64,000 nucleotides of DNA from Congzhengia minquanensis (GTDB lineage: Bacteria; Bacillota; Clostridia; UBA1381; UBA9506). Location of the stretch: the NCBI RefSeq assembly GCF_014384785.1, contig NZ_JACRSU010000001.1, forward strand, positions 1,009,545 through 1,073,544, given 5' to 3'. The notes below the pieces were generated by a model. It saw only the letters and a program-made list of their open reading frames with translations. It ran no database searches and had not been told where the DNA came from. The translations under genes were made by a program, and so were the position numbers. This document shows, piece by piece, positions 26,635-35,936 of the stretch; position 1 is the stretch's first letter, and each line of letters starts with the position of its first letter.

Positions 26635-27705
26635 ATGAAAAAATTTGACAATAAATTTATTGACATCAACAGTTTTCTCGAAAAACCGCACAAGCCCGAT
26701 TTTGACAACATTTTGAAAGTGTTAAAAAAAGAAGCTCCGAACCGTCCTACCCTGTTTGAATTCATTTTAAACGGCGATTTGGTAGAAGCTTTTACAAAGC
26801 ACAAAACGTATGAGGGAACAGAGGAAGAAATTTCGTGCAAAAAGCTTGCCGACACCTATTATTTCTGCGGATATGACTATGCCTGCATGCATGGAAGCTA
26901 TTTTTCGTTTAAAAGCGCCACCAAACACGAAGCAGGCAAAAGCACCATTTCGTTAAATCAAGGATTTGTCATAACCGACCGCGAAAGTTTTGAGAACTAT
27001 GAATGGGCAAACCCCGAAGATTTTGATTATTCCCGCATTGAAATGCTAAGCAATTATCTACCCGAGGGCATGAAATTAATTATATACGGCCCCGGCGGAA
27101 TTTTGGAAAACGTAATCCGCCTTGTTGGTTATGAAAATCTTTGCTACATGCTGTATGAAGACCCCGAACTTGTGGAACAGATTTTTAAAGAAGTTTCAGA
27201 GCGGCTTTTAACCTATTACGACATCTGCGCTAAGCACGACTGCGTAGGTATTTTAATGTCCAATGATGACTGGGGCTTTAACACCCAGACCATGCTTTCT
27301 GTAGACCAAATGAGAAAATATGTTTTCCCGTGGCACAAAAAAATTGCCGAACTTGCTCATTCTTACAACAAGCCCATCTGCCTGCATTCCTGCGGTAAAT
27401 TCGACGCCGTTGTGGACGACATTGCCTATGACATAAAGTATGACGGCAGACATTCTTATGAAGACAACATTCTTCCCGTTGAGGAAGCATATAAAAAATA
27501 CAAAGACAAATTTGCAATCCTCGGCGGTATTGATGTGGACTTTTTAACCAGAGGCACCCCGGAAGAAATTTATAACCGCAGCGCAAAAATGTTAGAATTG
27601 GCGAAAACAGGTTATGCTTTGGGTTCAGGCAACTCCATTGCGTCCTACATTCCCATTCAGAACTATTTGGCCATGATTGCCGCAGCAGTATTCAACGAAA
27701 ATTGA
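26635..27705 (+). CDS. Uroporphyrinogen decarboxylase-family protein
   Basis: 356-residue TIM-barrel protein of the URO-D superfamily. Recognisable stretches are IIYGPGGILENVIRLVGYE near residue 145, ILMSNDDWGFNTQTMLS near 206, and the zinc-methyltransferase-like ICLHSCGKFD near 250. No heme genes are nearby, and the HSCG motif is typical of MtaA/CmuA-type corrinoid methyltransferases, so a methyl-transfer or other catabolic role is more likely than heme synthesis. An AAAAGGAG precedes the ATG. Control by the divergent AraC regulator is likely. Confidence 0.82.
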   Translation: MKKFDNKFIDINSFLEKPHKPDFDNILKVLKKEAPNRPTLFEFILNGDLVEAFTKHKTYEGTEEEISCKKLADTYYFCGYDYACMHGSYFSFKSATKHEAGKSTISLNQGFVITDRESFENYEWANPEDFDYSRIEMLSNYLPEGMKLIIYGPGGILENVIRLVGYENLCYMLYEDPELVEQIFKEVSERLLTYYDICAKHDCVGILMSNDDWGFNTQTMLSVDQMRKYVFPWHKKIAELAHSYNKPICLHSCGKFDAVVDDIAYDIKYDGRHSYEDNILPVEEAYKKYKDKFAILGGIDVDFLTRGTPEEIYNRSAKMLELAKTGYALGSGNSIASYIPIQNYLAMIAAAVFNEN

Positions 27706-27813
27706 AATTGAATAAGAATGAAAGATGTACATGCAGGGCCGGTCACAAACCGCAAAGGCTTTCATATTATATTGTAGAGATAAATTCTCAAATAATATTT
27801 ATGGAGGTTCATT

Positions 27814-28659
27814 ATGGGAGAAAAACGTTATCCCTCGCCCAGTTCACCCTGCGAGGAATTTAAAGGTTCGGTTTGTATACATACAGATAAAGTTTATGAT
27901 TCATGCAAGGACAAAGACTGCATTGAAGACGCCCGCGTGTTTCTGACCGCCTGCGGCCAGGAACTGATCGACAAGGCTGTAAACGTAAAATGCAGAAAGG
28001 CAGAAATTATTTGGGCGTTCCCCGACGTGGAACCCATCCCGTTCAACAAGGGCTATTTTACAGTTGACATTAAGTTCTTCTTCAAAATTACTCTTGATGT
28101 ATTCTTAGGCGTTGGAAAACCCACAACGGTTGAAGGCCTGGCCACCTTTGACAAAAAAGTAATTTTGTTCGGTTCGGAGGGCGCGGCAAAAATATTTGAG
28201 TCCCGCTACAGCTACGACAGCTTTGACGAACAGCTCTGGCAGAAGACAAACATGCCGAAAGCAGTTGTAGAGGTAGTTGACCCGCTGTGCCTGTCCGCCA
28301 AGGTAGTGGATTTGGACGACAAAATTTGCTGCTGCACAGACGACATTGACTTTACTACAATTCCGGAATGTATCTGCAACGTATTTGATGACAGGCTCGT
28401 GTTGAGCGGTGAGAAAAAGCGCGTGTTTGTTTCTATCGGCCTGTTCTCAATCGTTAAGATTGAACGGAGCGTACAGCTTTTAATCCCGGCTATTGACTTC
28501 TGCGTACCGCAGAAGGAATGCACAACATCCTGCGACGACAGTCCTTGCGATTTGTTTGACAAAATCTGCTTCCCCTTTGACGAATTCTTCCCTCCTGAAA
28601 GAGAAGACTGCGATTTTGACGACCGCGACCATGACCATGGGCACTGCTGCCGCGACTAA
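27814..28659 (+). CDS. Cysteine-rich conserved protein of unknown function
   Basis: 281 residues with about 20 cysteines, clustered near the N-terminus (SPCEEF, SCKDKDC), centre (KICCCTDD, ECICNVF) and C-terminus (CTTSCDDSPCDLF). The last 30 residues are Asp/His/Cys rich. The middle resembles a beta-rich domain. No signal peptide. High cysteine content, acidic tail and clostridial style suggest a spore-surface or metal-binding role, but the family is not recognised with certainty. TGGAGG supports the ATG at 27814. It ends at a bidirectional terminator. Confidence 0.65.
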   Translation: MGEKRYPSPSSPCEEFKGSVCIHTDKVYDSCKDKDCIEDARVFLTACGQELIDKAVNVKCRKAEIIWAFPDVEPIPFNKGYFTVDIKFFFKITLDVFLGVGKPTTVEGLATFDKKVILFGSEGAAKIFESRYSYDSFDEQLWQKTNMPKAVVEVVDPLCLSAKVVDLDDKICCCTDDIDFTTIPECICNVFDDRLVLSGEKKRVFVSIGLFSIVKIERSVQLLIPAIDFCVPQKECTTSCDDSPCDLFDKICFPFDEFFPPEREDCDFDDRDHDHGHCCRD

Positions 28660-28672
28660 GACAACGAAAAAC

Positions 28673-28699
28673 AGGGGCGCTTTAAGCGCCCCTATTTTC
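28673..28699. terminator. Bidirectional terminator
   Basis: AGGGGCGCTT pairs with AAGCGCCCCT (28673-28693). ATTTTCTT follows on the plus strand and GTTTTTCG on the minus strand, between the convergent cysteine-rich and phosphopantetheinyl transferase genes. Confidence 0.85.
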
Positions 28700-29267
28700 T
28701 TGCCACGGATACCGTGTAATTCTGATAGAAAATGGTGTCAATTGTTTTGTTTCCCACAACATTAAATTTCAAAAAATCTTGAATTCCCGTGCCCAGCAGC
28801 TTCACATAAGCTTCTTTTTTTGTCCAAACCTCAAAAAAGCGCTGTTGGCTCTTTTCTTTTCTTGACAAAACATATTGCAGTTCTGCTTTTGTAAAACACC
28901 GTCTGGCCACATTGAAATTGGCCTTTTTGTTCTGCTCCACGTCAATGCCCACAGGCTTGTCGGATATGGCGCATACCGCTAAATTCCCCGAATGGCTCAA
29001 ACTAAAATGAATGTCCAACCCTTCCGCATAGGGCTTTCCGCCCTTGTGGTTTCGAAAAGAAATATCCTCCGGCCGCAGGTTTAATTTTTGTGCAATGGAA
29101 ACGCGCGCCAGCATCCCGGCTGCTAACGACAGTTTTTTTGAAGGCAAATGCTTGAGCCTGTCTGCCTTTTCCTGCCGCTGTTTATCCGACAGCTGATACA
29201 TTCTTAAAAATTCTTCGTCTGTCAGCTTTGAAACATCACAACAATAAAGATGAAGCACTTCTTTCAC
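28692..29267 (-). CDS. 4'-phosphopantetheinyl transferase, Sfp-type
   Basis: Transfers phosphopantetheine from CoA to a carrier protein serine. In the 191-residue protein the metal-binding GIDVEQ lies near residue 114 and the FFEVWTKKEAYVK signature near residue 153; IHFSLSHSG gives the conserved histidine. The start appears to be a GTG at 29267, with no strong ribosome-binding site; a second GTG three codons on is possible. No NRPS or PKS genes are visible in the window, so its carrier substrate is unknown. Confidence 0.9.
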   Translation of the reverse strand: MKEVLHLYCCDVSKLTDEEFLRMYQLSDKQRQEKADRLKHLPSKKLSLAAGMLARVSIAQKLNLRPEDISFRNHKGGKPYAEGLDIHFSLSHSGNLAVCAISDKPVGIDVEQNKKANFNVARRCFTKAELQYVLSRKEKSQQRFFEVWTKKEAYVKLLGTGIQDFLKFNVVGNKTIDTIFYQNYTVSVARK

Positions 29268-29363
29268 CCCAGAATAAATGTTTTAATTTAAAATGAACCG
29301 CGCATATGAATAGCCGTAAAGGTAAAAATAAATGTGCAGAGTTTCACAAAAAGGAGAACGATT

Positions 29364-29894
29364 ATGAATATTTGGCACGACATTAACCCAAAACGGATTT
29401 CAAAAGACAATTTTGTTGCTATTATTGAAATTTCCAAGGGCAGCAAAAACAAATATGAGTTGGACAAGGAAACAGGAATATTAAAGCTGGACAGAATTTT
29501 ATACACCTCAACCCACTATCCCGCAAATTATGGCTTTATCCCCCGCACCTATGCAGACGACTTAGACCCCTTAGACGTTTTGGTGCTCTGTTCCGAAAGC
29601 ATTCACCCCTTAACCATGGTAAACTGCTATCCCATTGGCGTAATATCTATGATTGATAACGGTTACGCCGATGAAAAAATTATCGCCATTCCCTTTAACG
29701 ACCCAAACTATAATACCTATACGGACATTTCCCAAATTCCAGCCCATATCTTTAACGAAATGACGCACTTTTTCACGGTGTATAAGGAGCTTGAGGGCAA
29801 GCAGACAGCCGTCAGCGAAATGAAAGGAGCCGCCGACGCAGTTTCCATTATTGATAAGGCGCTCATAAGCTACATTGAAAACTATTGTAAATAA
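29364..29894 (+). CDS. ppa: Inorganic pyrophosphatase, family I
   Basis: Hydrolyses pyrophosphate to phosphate. The 176 residues contain the family I core: SKNKYELDKETG near residue 26, YPANYGFIPRTYADDLDPLDVLVL (read as YPANYGF and D-x-DPLDVLVL) with the metal-binding aspartates near 60-68, and KEL near the end. AAGGAG precedes the ATG at 29364. It ends in a bidirectional terminator against prfB. Confidence 0.93.
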   Translation: MNIWHDINPKRISKDNFVAIIEISKGSKNKYELDKETGILKLDRILYTSTHYPANYGFIPRTYADDLDPLDVLVLCSESIHPLTMVNCYPIGVISMIDNGYADEKIIAIPFNDPNYNTYTDISQIPAHIFNEMTHFFTVYKELEGKQTAVSEMKGAADAVSIIDKALISYIENYCK

Positions 29895-29900
29895 AATTAT

Positions 29901-29938
29901 AAAAAGAAACAGCTAAAAACTGTTTCTTTTTATTTTAT
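29901..29938. terminator. Bidirectional terminator between ppa and prfB
   Basis: AAAAGAAACAG pairs with CTGTTTCTTTT around a seven-base loop (29902-29930), with A-rich and T-rich flanks on both sides. It serves the convergent ppa and prfB genes. Confidence 0.88.
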
Positions 29939-31063
29939 TATTTTAAGTTTAAGTTGCCCGTGTTCGCCGCCTTTAAATAAGCGTTGATAAATCCGTCTAA
30001 ATCGCCGTCCATCACAGCGCCAATATTGCCCACCTCAAAATTTGTTCTGTGGTCTTTCACCATGTTATAGGGATGGAACACATAAGAGCGGATCTGGCTG
30101 CCCCAGGCAATGTCTTTCATGTCGCCCTTTAAGTCTTCAATTTTCTCCATTTGCTCACGTTCGGCCATTTCCACCAGTTTCGCTTTCAGCATTTTCATTG
30201 CGGTTTCCCGGTTTTGATGCTGAGAACGCTCGTTCTGGCACGACACTACCACTCCGGTAGGAATGTGGGTCATGCGAATTGCAGAATCCGTTTTGTTAAT
30301 GTGCTGGCCGCCGGCACCGCTGGCCCGGAACGTGTCCACACGAATGTCTTCAGGATTAATGTTTACCTCAATGTCGTCGTTAATTTCCGGCATAACATCC
30401 ACCGACGCAAAAGATGTGTGCCGCCTGCCGGAAGCGTCGAAAGGAGAAATGCGCACCAGCCGGTGCACGCCTTTCTCGCACTTGGCATATCCATAGGCGT
30501 TGGGGCCGGAAAGCTGAATGGTAACGCTTTTCACACCTGCCTCATCGCCGGCCAGAAAATCCAGTGTTTCAACCGAGAAACCTCTGCGTTCGCCCCAGCG
30601 CTGATACATTCTCAGCAGCATGGAGGCCCAGTCCTGCGCCTCAGTGCCGCCTGCACCCGGGTGAATGGAGATGATTGCGTTGTTTGCGTCATATTTGCCG
30701 GACAAAAGCGTTTCCAGCCGCATGTTTTCCAAATCGGTTTCCAGTTTTTTATATCCCGCTTCAATTTCCGAAAGCAGCGATTCGTCGTCTTCGTCAATGG
30801 CAAGCTCCACTAAGGTGGACATATCCTCCCACTCGCTTTTTAATCCCTCAAAACCAGCTACTTTGTCCTTTAATTGTTTTATTTCTTGAAGCACCTTCTG
30901 GGAATTTTCCAAATCCTCCCAAAATCCGTCTTTCGCAGACACCGCTTCCAGTTCCTCAATTTTTAATTTCACTTTGGGGATTTCAAAGTGAATCCCCCAT
31001 CTCTGTAATATCGTTTTCCATTGATTCCAAATCCAACCGGTATTGGTCGAACTCAACTGTCAT
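29938..31063 (-). CDS. prfB: Peptide chain release factor 2 with programmed frameshift
   Basis: Releases nascent chains at UGA and UAA. A short frame starts at the ATG at 31063 ([10 protein letters not shown]) and meets TGA at 30983-30985 after codon 26 (CTT). A +1 shift at CTT TGA continues into the long frame (EIPKVKLK). Joined length is about 374 residues. The SPF stop-recognition tripeptide ([10 protein letters not shown]) and the GGQ motif ([10 protein letters not shown]) are intact. Reading the long frame from its own upstream codons gives an N-terminus unlike RF2 and was rejected. It follows secA by 37 bases, a common clostridial pairing. Confidence 0.95.
30983..30998 (-). promoter_or_regulatory. 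RF2 programmed +1 frameshift site
   Basis: On the minus strand GGGGG, a five-base spacer, then CTT TGA A. This is the classic RF2 autoregulatory arrangement: an internal Shine-Dalgarno-like stretch, a slippery Leu codon and the UGA recognised by RF2 itself. Confidence 0.9.
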
Positions 31064-31100
31064 ACATTTCAGTCCTCTCGTAGTAAAATAAACCAAACAA

Positions 31101-33833
31101 TTACTCTAAATTAGCGCCGCAGCATTTTTTATATTTTTTGCCGCTTCCGCAGGGGCAGGGGTCGTTTCTTCCCACTTTTTCTTTTGCCTTCCTCTGCGCC
31201 GGCGCCGCTGTTCCGTCCCCGGCAGGCTCAATGGGCTTTGCCACCTGAACGCGCTCTACCGGCTTTTCAATGCGGGCGTGGTAAATGAGCTTTAAGGTAT
31301 CCTCGCGGATTGCCGCAATCATTTCCTCGAACATATCGAAGCCTTCAAATTTATATTCCACAACCGGGTCGTGCTGGCCATAAGCCCGCAGCGATATGCC
31401 GTTTTTCAGCTGCTCCATGGCGTCGATGTGGTCAATCCACTTGCTGTCCACCACGCGGAGAAGGGCCACGCGTTCAATTTCACGCATCATCTCGCTGCCA
31501 AACTCTTCTTCGCGCTGCTCATAATACGATTTAGCGGTTTTTAAAAGCATATCTTTCAAGCCAGCTTTTGTCAGGTCCGCAATCTCATCTTCCGAAAGCT
31601 GAAGCGCGTCCTTCGGCAGATATACGCTTTCCAAATATTCAATTAAGCCCGTAATGTTCCAGCCCTCGGGGTCTTCGTCCTCGCCGGTGTAGCGAAGAAT
31701 TACTTCATCGGTGAAGTCGTCAATCATCTTAAAGATATTGTCCTTAATACTGTCGCCGTTTAACACCTTCTGCCGCTGGGAATAAATAATTTCCCTCTGC
31801 TGGTTCATCACGTCGTCATACTGCAAAACGTGTTTTCTGATGTCAAAGTTCCTGCCTTCAACGCGCTTCTGCGACGTTTCAATGGCATTGGTAAGCATTT
31901 TATTTTCAATTGCTTCATTTTCATCAAGGCCTAAGGTTTCCACAACGCCCTTTACACGGTCGGAACCGAACAGGCGCATTAAATCGTCCTCTAAAGAGAT
32001 ATAGAATTTAGAAGAACCCGGATCGCCCTGACGGCCGGCACGGCCGCGCAGCTGGTTGTCGATACGTCTGGACTCGTGCCGCTCGGTACCGATGATAAAC
32101 AGGCCGCCTGCCTCTTTCACCTTTTCTGCTTCCGGCGCGATTTCCGCCTTATATTTGTCCATCAGCTCAGAAAAGGTCTTTCTCGCCTCTAAAATTTCCT
32201 CGTTGTCAGTTTCACCAAATCCTGTTGCTTCTAAAATCATTTCGTCGGAGTATTCGCGGCGCTTCATTTCATGCTTCGCCATAAACTCCGCGTTGCCGCC
32301 CAGCATAATGTCGGTACCACGGCCGGCCATGTTGGTTGCAATGGTAACCGCGCCGAGTTTACCGGCCTGGGCAATAATCTCCGCTTCTTTTTCGTGGAAC
32401 TTGGCGTTTAACACCTCGTGTTTAATGCCGTTTCGCTTTAGCATGCCGGACAAAAGCTCCGACTTTTCAATGGTAACCGTGCCCACCAGCACCGGCTGTC
32501 CCTTTTCGTGACACGCTTTCACCTGCTCCACAACGGCACCAAACTTGCCGTTTTCCGTTTTATAAACCGCGTCAGATAAATCCTTTCTGGCAAGCGGCTT
32601 GTTTGTGGGAACAACAATAACATCCAGCTTATAAATTTCCTGAAATTCCGACTCCTCCGTCTGCGCCGTACCGGTCATACCGGAAAGCTTGGTGTAGAGC
32701 CTGAAATAGTTCTGGAACGTAATGGTAGCAAGGGTTTTGCTTTCGCGCTCCACCTTTACGTTTTCTTTTGCTTCAATTGCCTGGTGCAATCCGTCGCTGT
32801 AGCGGCGGCCAAACATCATACGTCCCGTGAATTCGTCCACAATGATAACCTGTCCGTCTTTCACCACATAGTCCCGGTCGCGGGCCATGGTGCCGTTCGC
32901 CTTCAATGCCTGGTTAATGTGGTGGGAAAGCGTCATATTCTCCGGGTCTGAAAGATTTTCTAAGTTAAATGCATGCTCCGCCTTTTCAATACCCGCTTTC
33001 AACAGCGTGGCTGTTTTTGCCTTTTCATCAATTAAATAATCTGCATCAATATCGTCATCTAACTCTTTTGTGTCGGATTCAGCCACCCTGTGTGCCTTTA
33101 AGGTTTTTACAAACCGATCCACAATCTGGTAAAGCTCGGTAGATTTGTCCCCCGCGCCGGAAATAATCAGCGGCGTTCTCGCTTCGTCGATTAAAATCGA
33201 GTCCACCTCGTCCACAATGGCAAAGTTCTGGCCCCGCTGCACCATCTGCTCTTTATAAATCACCATGTTGTCCCGCAGATAGTCGAACCCAAACTCGTTG
33301 TTTGTGCCGTAGGTGATGTCCGCCTCATAGGCGGCCTTTCTGTTCTGAGGCTCCACGTCGTGAATAATCAGACCAACGGTAAGTCCCAGAAATTTGAACA
33401 CCTTGCCCATCCACTCGCTGTCGCGCTTTGCTAAGTAGTCGTTCACCGTAACAATATGCACGCCCTTGCCCGGCAGGGCGTTTAAATAGGCCGGCAGCGT
33501 GGAAACTAAGGTTTTACCTTCACCTGTTTTCATCTCGGCAATTCGGCCCTGGTGCAGAATAATTCCGCCCAAAACCTGAACATAGAAATGCTTCATACCC
33601 AAAACACGGTAAGACGCCTCCCGCACGGTTGCAAACGCTTCCGGCAGCAGGTCGTCTAACGATTCGCCTTTATCAATGCGCTCACGGAACAGGGCGGTTT
33701 TTCCCTTTAACTCCTCGTCGGACAGCGCGCTGAATTCATCTTCCAAGGCCATCACCTTGTCGGCAATGGGACGAATCCGCTTCAGCTCCCTGTCGCTGTA
33801 TGAGCCAACGATTTTTTCAATCAGTTTTTTCAA
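31101..33833 (-). CDS. secA: Protein translocase ATPase SecA
   Basis: Motor of Sec-dependent export. At 910 residues it is a full-length SecA: Walker A region [10 protein letters not shown] near residue 103, [19 protein letters not shown] near 210, [10 protein letters not shown] in the second nucleotide domain, a helical scaffold, and the C-terminal zinc-binding tail [17 protein letters not shown] that binds SecB or ribosomes. The start is a TTG at 33833 with GAGGTG (33841-33846) eight bases upstream. Its own promoter lies at 33883-33911, and prfB follows directly. Confidence 0.97.
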   Translation of the reverse strand: MKKLIEKIVGSYSDRELKRIRPIADKVMALEDEFSALSDEELKGKTALFRERIDKGESLDDLLPEAFATVREASYRVLGMKHFYVQVLGGIILHQGRIAEMKTGEGKTLVSTLPAYLNALPGKGVHIVTVNDYLAKRDSEWMGKVFKFLGLTVGLIIHDVEPQNRKAAYEADITYGTNNEFGFDYLRDNMVIYKEQMVQRGQNFAIVDEVDSILIDEARTPLIISGAGDKSTELYQIVDRFVKTLKAHRVAESDTKELDDDIDADYLIDEKAKTATLLKAGIEKAEHAFNLENLSDPENMTLSHHINQALKANGTMARDRDYVVKDGQVIIVDEFTGRMMFGRRYSDGLHQAIEAKENVKVERESKTLATITFQNYFRLYTKLSGMTGTAQTEESEFQEIYKLDVIVVPTNKPLARKDLSDAVYKTENGKFGAVVEQVKACHEKGQPVLVGTVTIEKSELLSGMLKRNGIKHEVLNAKFHEKEAEIIAQAGKLGAVTIATNMAGRGTDIMLGGNAEFMAKHEMKRREYSDEMILEATGFGETDNEEILEARKTFSELMDKYKAEIAPEAEKVKEAGGLFIIGTERHESRRIDNQLRGRAGRQGDPGSSKFYISLEDDLMRLFGSDRVKGVVETLGLDENEAIENKMLTNAIETSQKRVEGRNFDIRKHVLQYDDVMNQQREIIYSQRQKVLNGDSIKDNIFKMIDDFTDEVILRYTGEDEDPEGWNITGLIEYLESVYLPKDALQLSEDEIADLTKAGLKDMLLKTAKSYYEQREEEFGSEMMREIERVALLRVVDSKWIDHIDAMEQLKNGISLRAYGQHDPVVEYKFEGFDMFEEMIAAIREDTLKLIYHARIEKPVERVQVAKPIEPAGDGTAAPAQRKAKEKVGRNDPCPCGSGKKYKKCCGANLE

Positions 33834-33882
33834 AATATTTCACCTCAATCAAATTAAGTCACCAGCTAAAAATCCAACATTT

Positions 33883-33911
33883 AGTATACCATAAATCCAT
33901 TCCCCTGTCAA
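33883..33911 (-). promoter_or_regulatory. Promoter of secA-prfB
   Basis: TTGACA (33906-33911 complement), 17-base spacer, TATACT (33883-33888 complement), with TG one base before the -10. Confidence 0.85.
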
Positions 33912-34010
33912 AGTATTCTAAAAATTTAACGGTTTATTTATATTTCGAATACAATTATCAAAATTTCATCTCGTTTTCTGCTTTTATGGCAGATGATTCC
34001 GCCTTTTTAG

Positions 34011-34040
34011 TTGACAACATACATTTTGTTATGGTACTAT
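34011..34040 (+). promoter_or_regulatory. Promoter of the substrate-binding lipoprotein gene
   Basis: TTGACA (34011-34016), 18-base spacer, TACTAT (34035-34040) with an extended -10 TG. The intervening leader to 34107 shows no T-box or riboswitch that could be recognised. Confidence 0.75.
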
Positions 34041-34107
34041 CATGTATATATATTTTTGCCTGTTTTTGCAGGTTTTATCATCATCAAAAATTTTTGGAGG
34101 TAAAAAC

Positions 34108-35097
34108 ATGAAAAACGCGAAAAAACTTTTGGCGCTTTTACTGTCTGCTGTTCTTTTAGCGGCCTTTGCCGGCTGCGGCAACAGCGGCGGCACAGCGCAG
34201 TCCCAGTCTGAGGAAAAGAAGCTGAAAATCGGCCTGGTAAAACTGGTTGACCACCCCTCGTTGAACGAAATTAACGACTCCATTAAGACTGAGTTTGAAA
34301 AATTGGGAACCAATGTGGAGTTTATTGAGAAAAACGCCAACGGCGAAACTTCCACCCTGCCGTCTATCATGCAGAGCTTAACCGGGGCAGGCGTAGACAT
34401 GATTATTCCAATTGCAACGCCAACGGCACAGGCGGCATCTGCTGCAACCTCTGCCATTCCCATTGTGTTTGCGGCAGTCAGCGCGCCAATTGAAGCAGGG
34501 CTTACCACCTCGCTGGAGGCGCCGGACAAGAACGTCACAGGCGTATCTGACGAAATTCCCGTTGAGGATATTTTCAAGCTGGCGCAGACGCTTACACCGG
34601 ACGTGAAAACCTTCGGATTTTTCTATAACTCCAGCGAAATTAATTCGGTAACGGCAGTTGACAAGGCAAAAAAATTCTGCGACGACAACAACATTGCGTA
34701 TAAGGAAGCAACCGTTTCTACCACAGCAGACATTCAGCAGGCCGCAAGCTCTTTGGCAAATGATGTAGACGCAATGTTCACTCCCATCGACAACATGGTT
34801 GCGTCTGCAATGCCCACCTATATCGACGTGACAAACAAGGCAAACGTGCCGGTTTATGTTGCAGCAGACTCCATGGTGAAAGACGGCGGCTTTGCCACCG
34901 TGGGCATTAACTACACGCTGCTGGGCCAGCAGGTGGCGCAGATGGCGGACAAAATTTTAAAGGGCCAGAAAATTTCGGAAACGCCCATAGAAACTATGCG
35001 GGAATATTCCAACATGGTGAACATGAAGGAAGCAGACCTTTTGGGAATTCACATTCCGGAAGATGTAAAAGCAAATTTAACTGTTTTGGTTGACTAA
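34108..35097 (+). CDS. ABC transporter substrate-binding lipoprotein, TrpX-like
   Basis: 329-residue solute-binding protein of the ABC_sub_bind family that often handles aromatic amino acids. A lipoprotein signal peptide ends in AAFAGC (Cys about residue 22), and a Ser/Gln-rich linker follows. Two lobes are seen: KIGLVKLVDHPSLNEI, then PIATPTAQAA and PIVFAAVSAPIEAGL, then YVAADSMVKDGGFATVGI. TTGGAGG precedes the ATG. No permease or ATPase gene is adjacent; the next gene is a phosphodiesterase and a strong terminator intervenes, so it works with a transporter encoded elsewhere. Ligand not determinable. Confidence 0.85.
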   Translation: MKNAKKLLALLLSAVLLAAFAGCGNSGGTAQSQSEEKKLKIGLVKLVDHPSLNEINDSIKTEFEKLGTNVEFIEKNANGETSTLPSIMQSLTGAGVDMIIPIATPTAQAASAATSAIPIVFAAVSAPIEAGLTTSLEAPDKNVTGVSDEIPVEDIFKLAQTLTPDVKTFGFFYNSSEINSVTAVDKAKKFCDDNNIAYKEATVSTTADIQQAASSLANDVDAMFTPIDNMVASAMPTYIDVTNKANVPVYVAADSMVKDGGFATVGINYTLLGQQVAQMADKILKGQKISETPIETMREYSNMVNMKEADLLGIHIPEDVKANLTVLVD

Positions 35098-35101
35098 GTA
35101 A

Positions 35102-35136
35102 AACAGCCTGCAAAATTTTTGCAGGCTGTTTTTTGT
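35102..35136 (+). terminator. Terminator of the lipoprotein gene
   Basis: AACAGCCTGCAAAA pairs with TTTTGCAGGCTGTT (35102-35131) and is followed by a T-run. Confidence 0.9.
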
Positions 35137-35145
35137 TTCATACTC

Positions 35146-35174
35146 TTGAAAACAGCGGTGTTCTGCTGTATAAT
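35146..35174 (+). promoter_or_regulatory. Promoter of the GDPD-dGTPase-SGNH gene run
   Basis: TTGAAA (35146-35151), 17-base spacer, TATAAT (35169-35174), about 20 bases before the GDPD start. It probably also drives the closely spaced downstream genes to 39897. Confidence 0.75.
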
Positions 35175-35194
35175 GAAACGCGAGGTGAGAAAAA

Positions 35195-35917
35195 ATGGAT
35201 ACGGTTCGCATAAACCATAAAAATGTTCTTTTTATCGCCCACAGGGGCGCAAGCTGTTTAGAAACGGAAAACACCCTGGCTGCGTTTATTGCGGCTGGAA
35301 ACAGAACCTATTTCGGCATTGAAACGGATGTACACATTACGAAGGACGGAAAATTTATACTAATTCACGACGACACCACCGGGCGGGTTGCAGAATCCGA
35401 CCTTGTAGTTGAGGAAACAGATTTTAGCACACTCCGCACCCTGCCGTTAAAAGACACAAGCGGCAAATGCGGGCGGATTGATTTGCGCATGCCCACCCTT
35501 TTGGAGTATATCGGCATCTGCAAAAAATATGAAAAAACTGCGGTTTTAGAGCTGAAAAACAGAATCGAAACCGAAAAAATTGCAGAAATGGTGCAGGAAA
35601 TTCAGTCCGCAGGCTATTTTGAAAACGTAATTTTTATTTCCTTTTATTTAGAAAACTTAATGGATTTAAAAACAATTGCCCCATCGGCCGCCGCGCAGTT
35701 TTTAACCTCCAACGAAATTGACGATAAAATGATTGCAAGCTTAATGCAATTTAAGCTTGACATTGACGCAAAAGATTCCCTTTTGTCCCCTGCGCTTGTA
35801 AAACAGCTGCACGACAGCGGGATTAAAGTAAACTGCTGGACCTGCGACGACGCAAATTCCGCCCAGTCGCTGATTGACATGGGCGTAGACATGATAACAA
35901 CAAACTGTTTGGAATAA
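35195..35917 (+). CDS. Glycerophosphodiester phosphodiesterase-family protein
   Basis: 240-residue TIM-barrel GDPD. The catalytic HRGASCLETENT lies at about 16-27 and the metal ligands in FGIETDVHITKDGKFILIHDD (split as GIETDVHIT and LIHDD) near 40-60. No signal peptide, so it acts inside the cell, hydrolysing glycerophosphodiesters from lipid turnover. GAGGTGAG precedes the ATG. Nineteen bases separate it from the dGTPase-like gene. Confidence 0.9.
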   Translation: MDTVRINHKNVLFIAHRGASCLETENTLAAFIAAGNRTYFGIETDVHITKDGKFILIHDDTTGRVAESDLVVEETDFSTLRTLPLKDTSGKCGRIDLRMPTLLEYIGICKKYEKTAVLELKNRIETEKIAEMVQEIQSAGYFENVIFISFYLENLMDLKTIAPSAAAQFLTSNEIDDKMIASLMQFKLDIDAKDSLLSPALVKQLHDSGIKVNCWTCDDANSAQSLIDMGVDMITTNCLE

Positions 35918-35936
35918 TTGAAAAAGGCGGGATGTT

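Noticed and set aside
26635..27705. Heme biosynthesis HemE
   Set aside because: No other heme genes are near and the HSCG motif points to the methyltransferase-like branch of the family.
30985..31056. prfB starting in its long frame upstream of the slip site
   Set aside because: The resulting N-terminus does not resemble RF2 and a canonical frameshift site explains the other frame.
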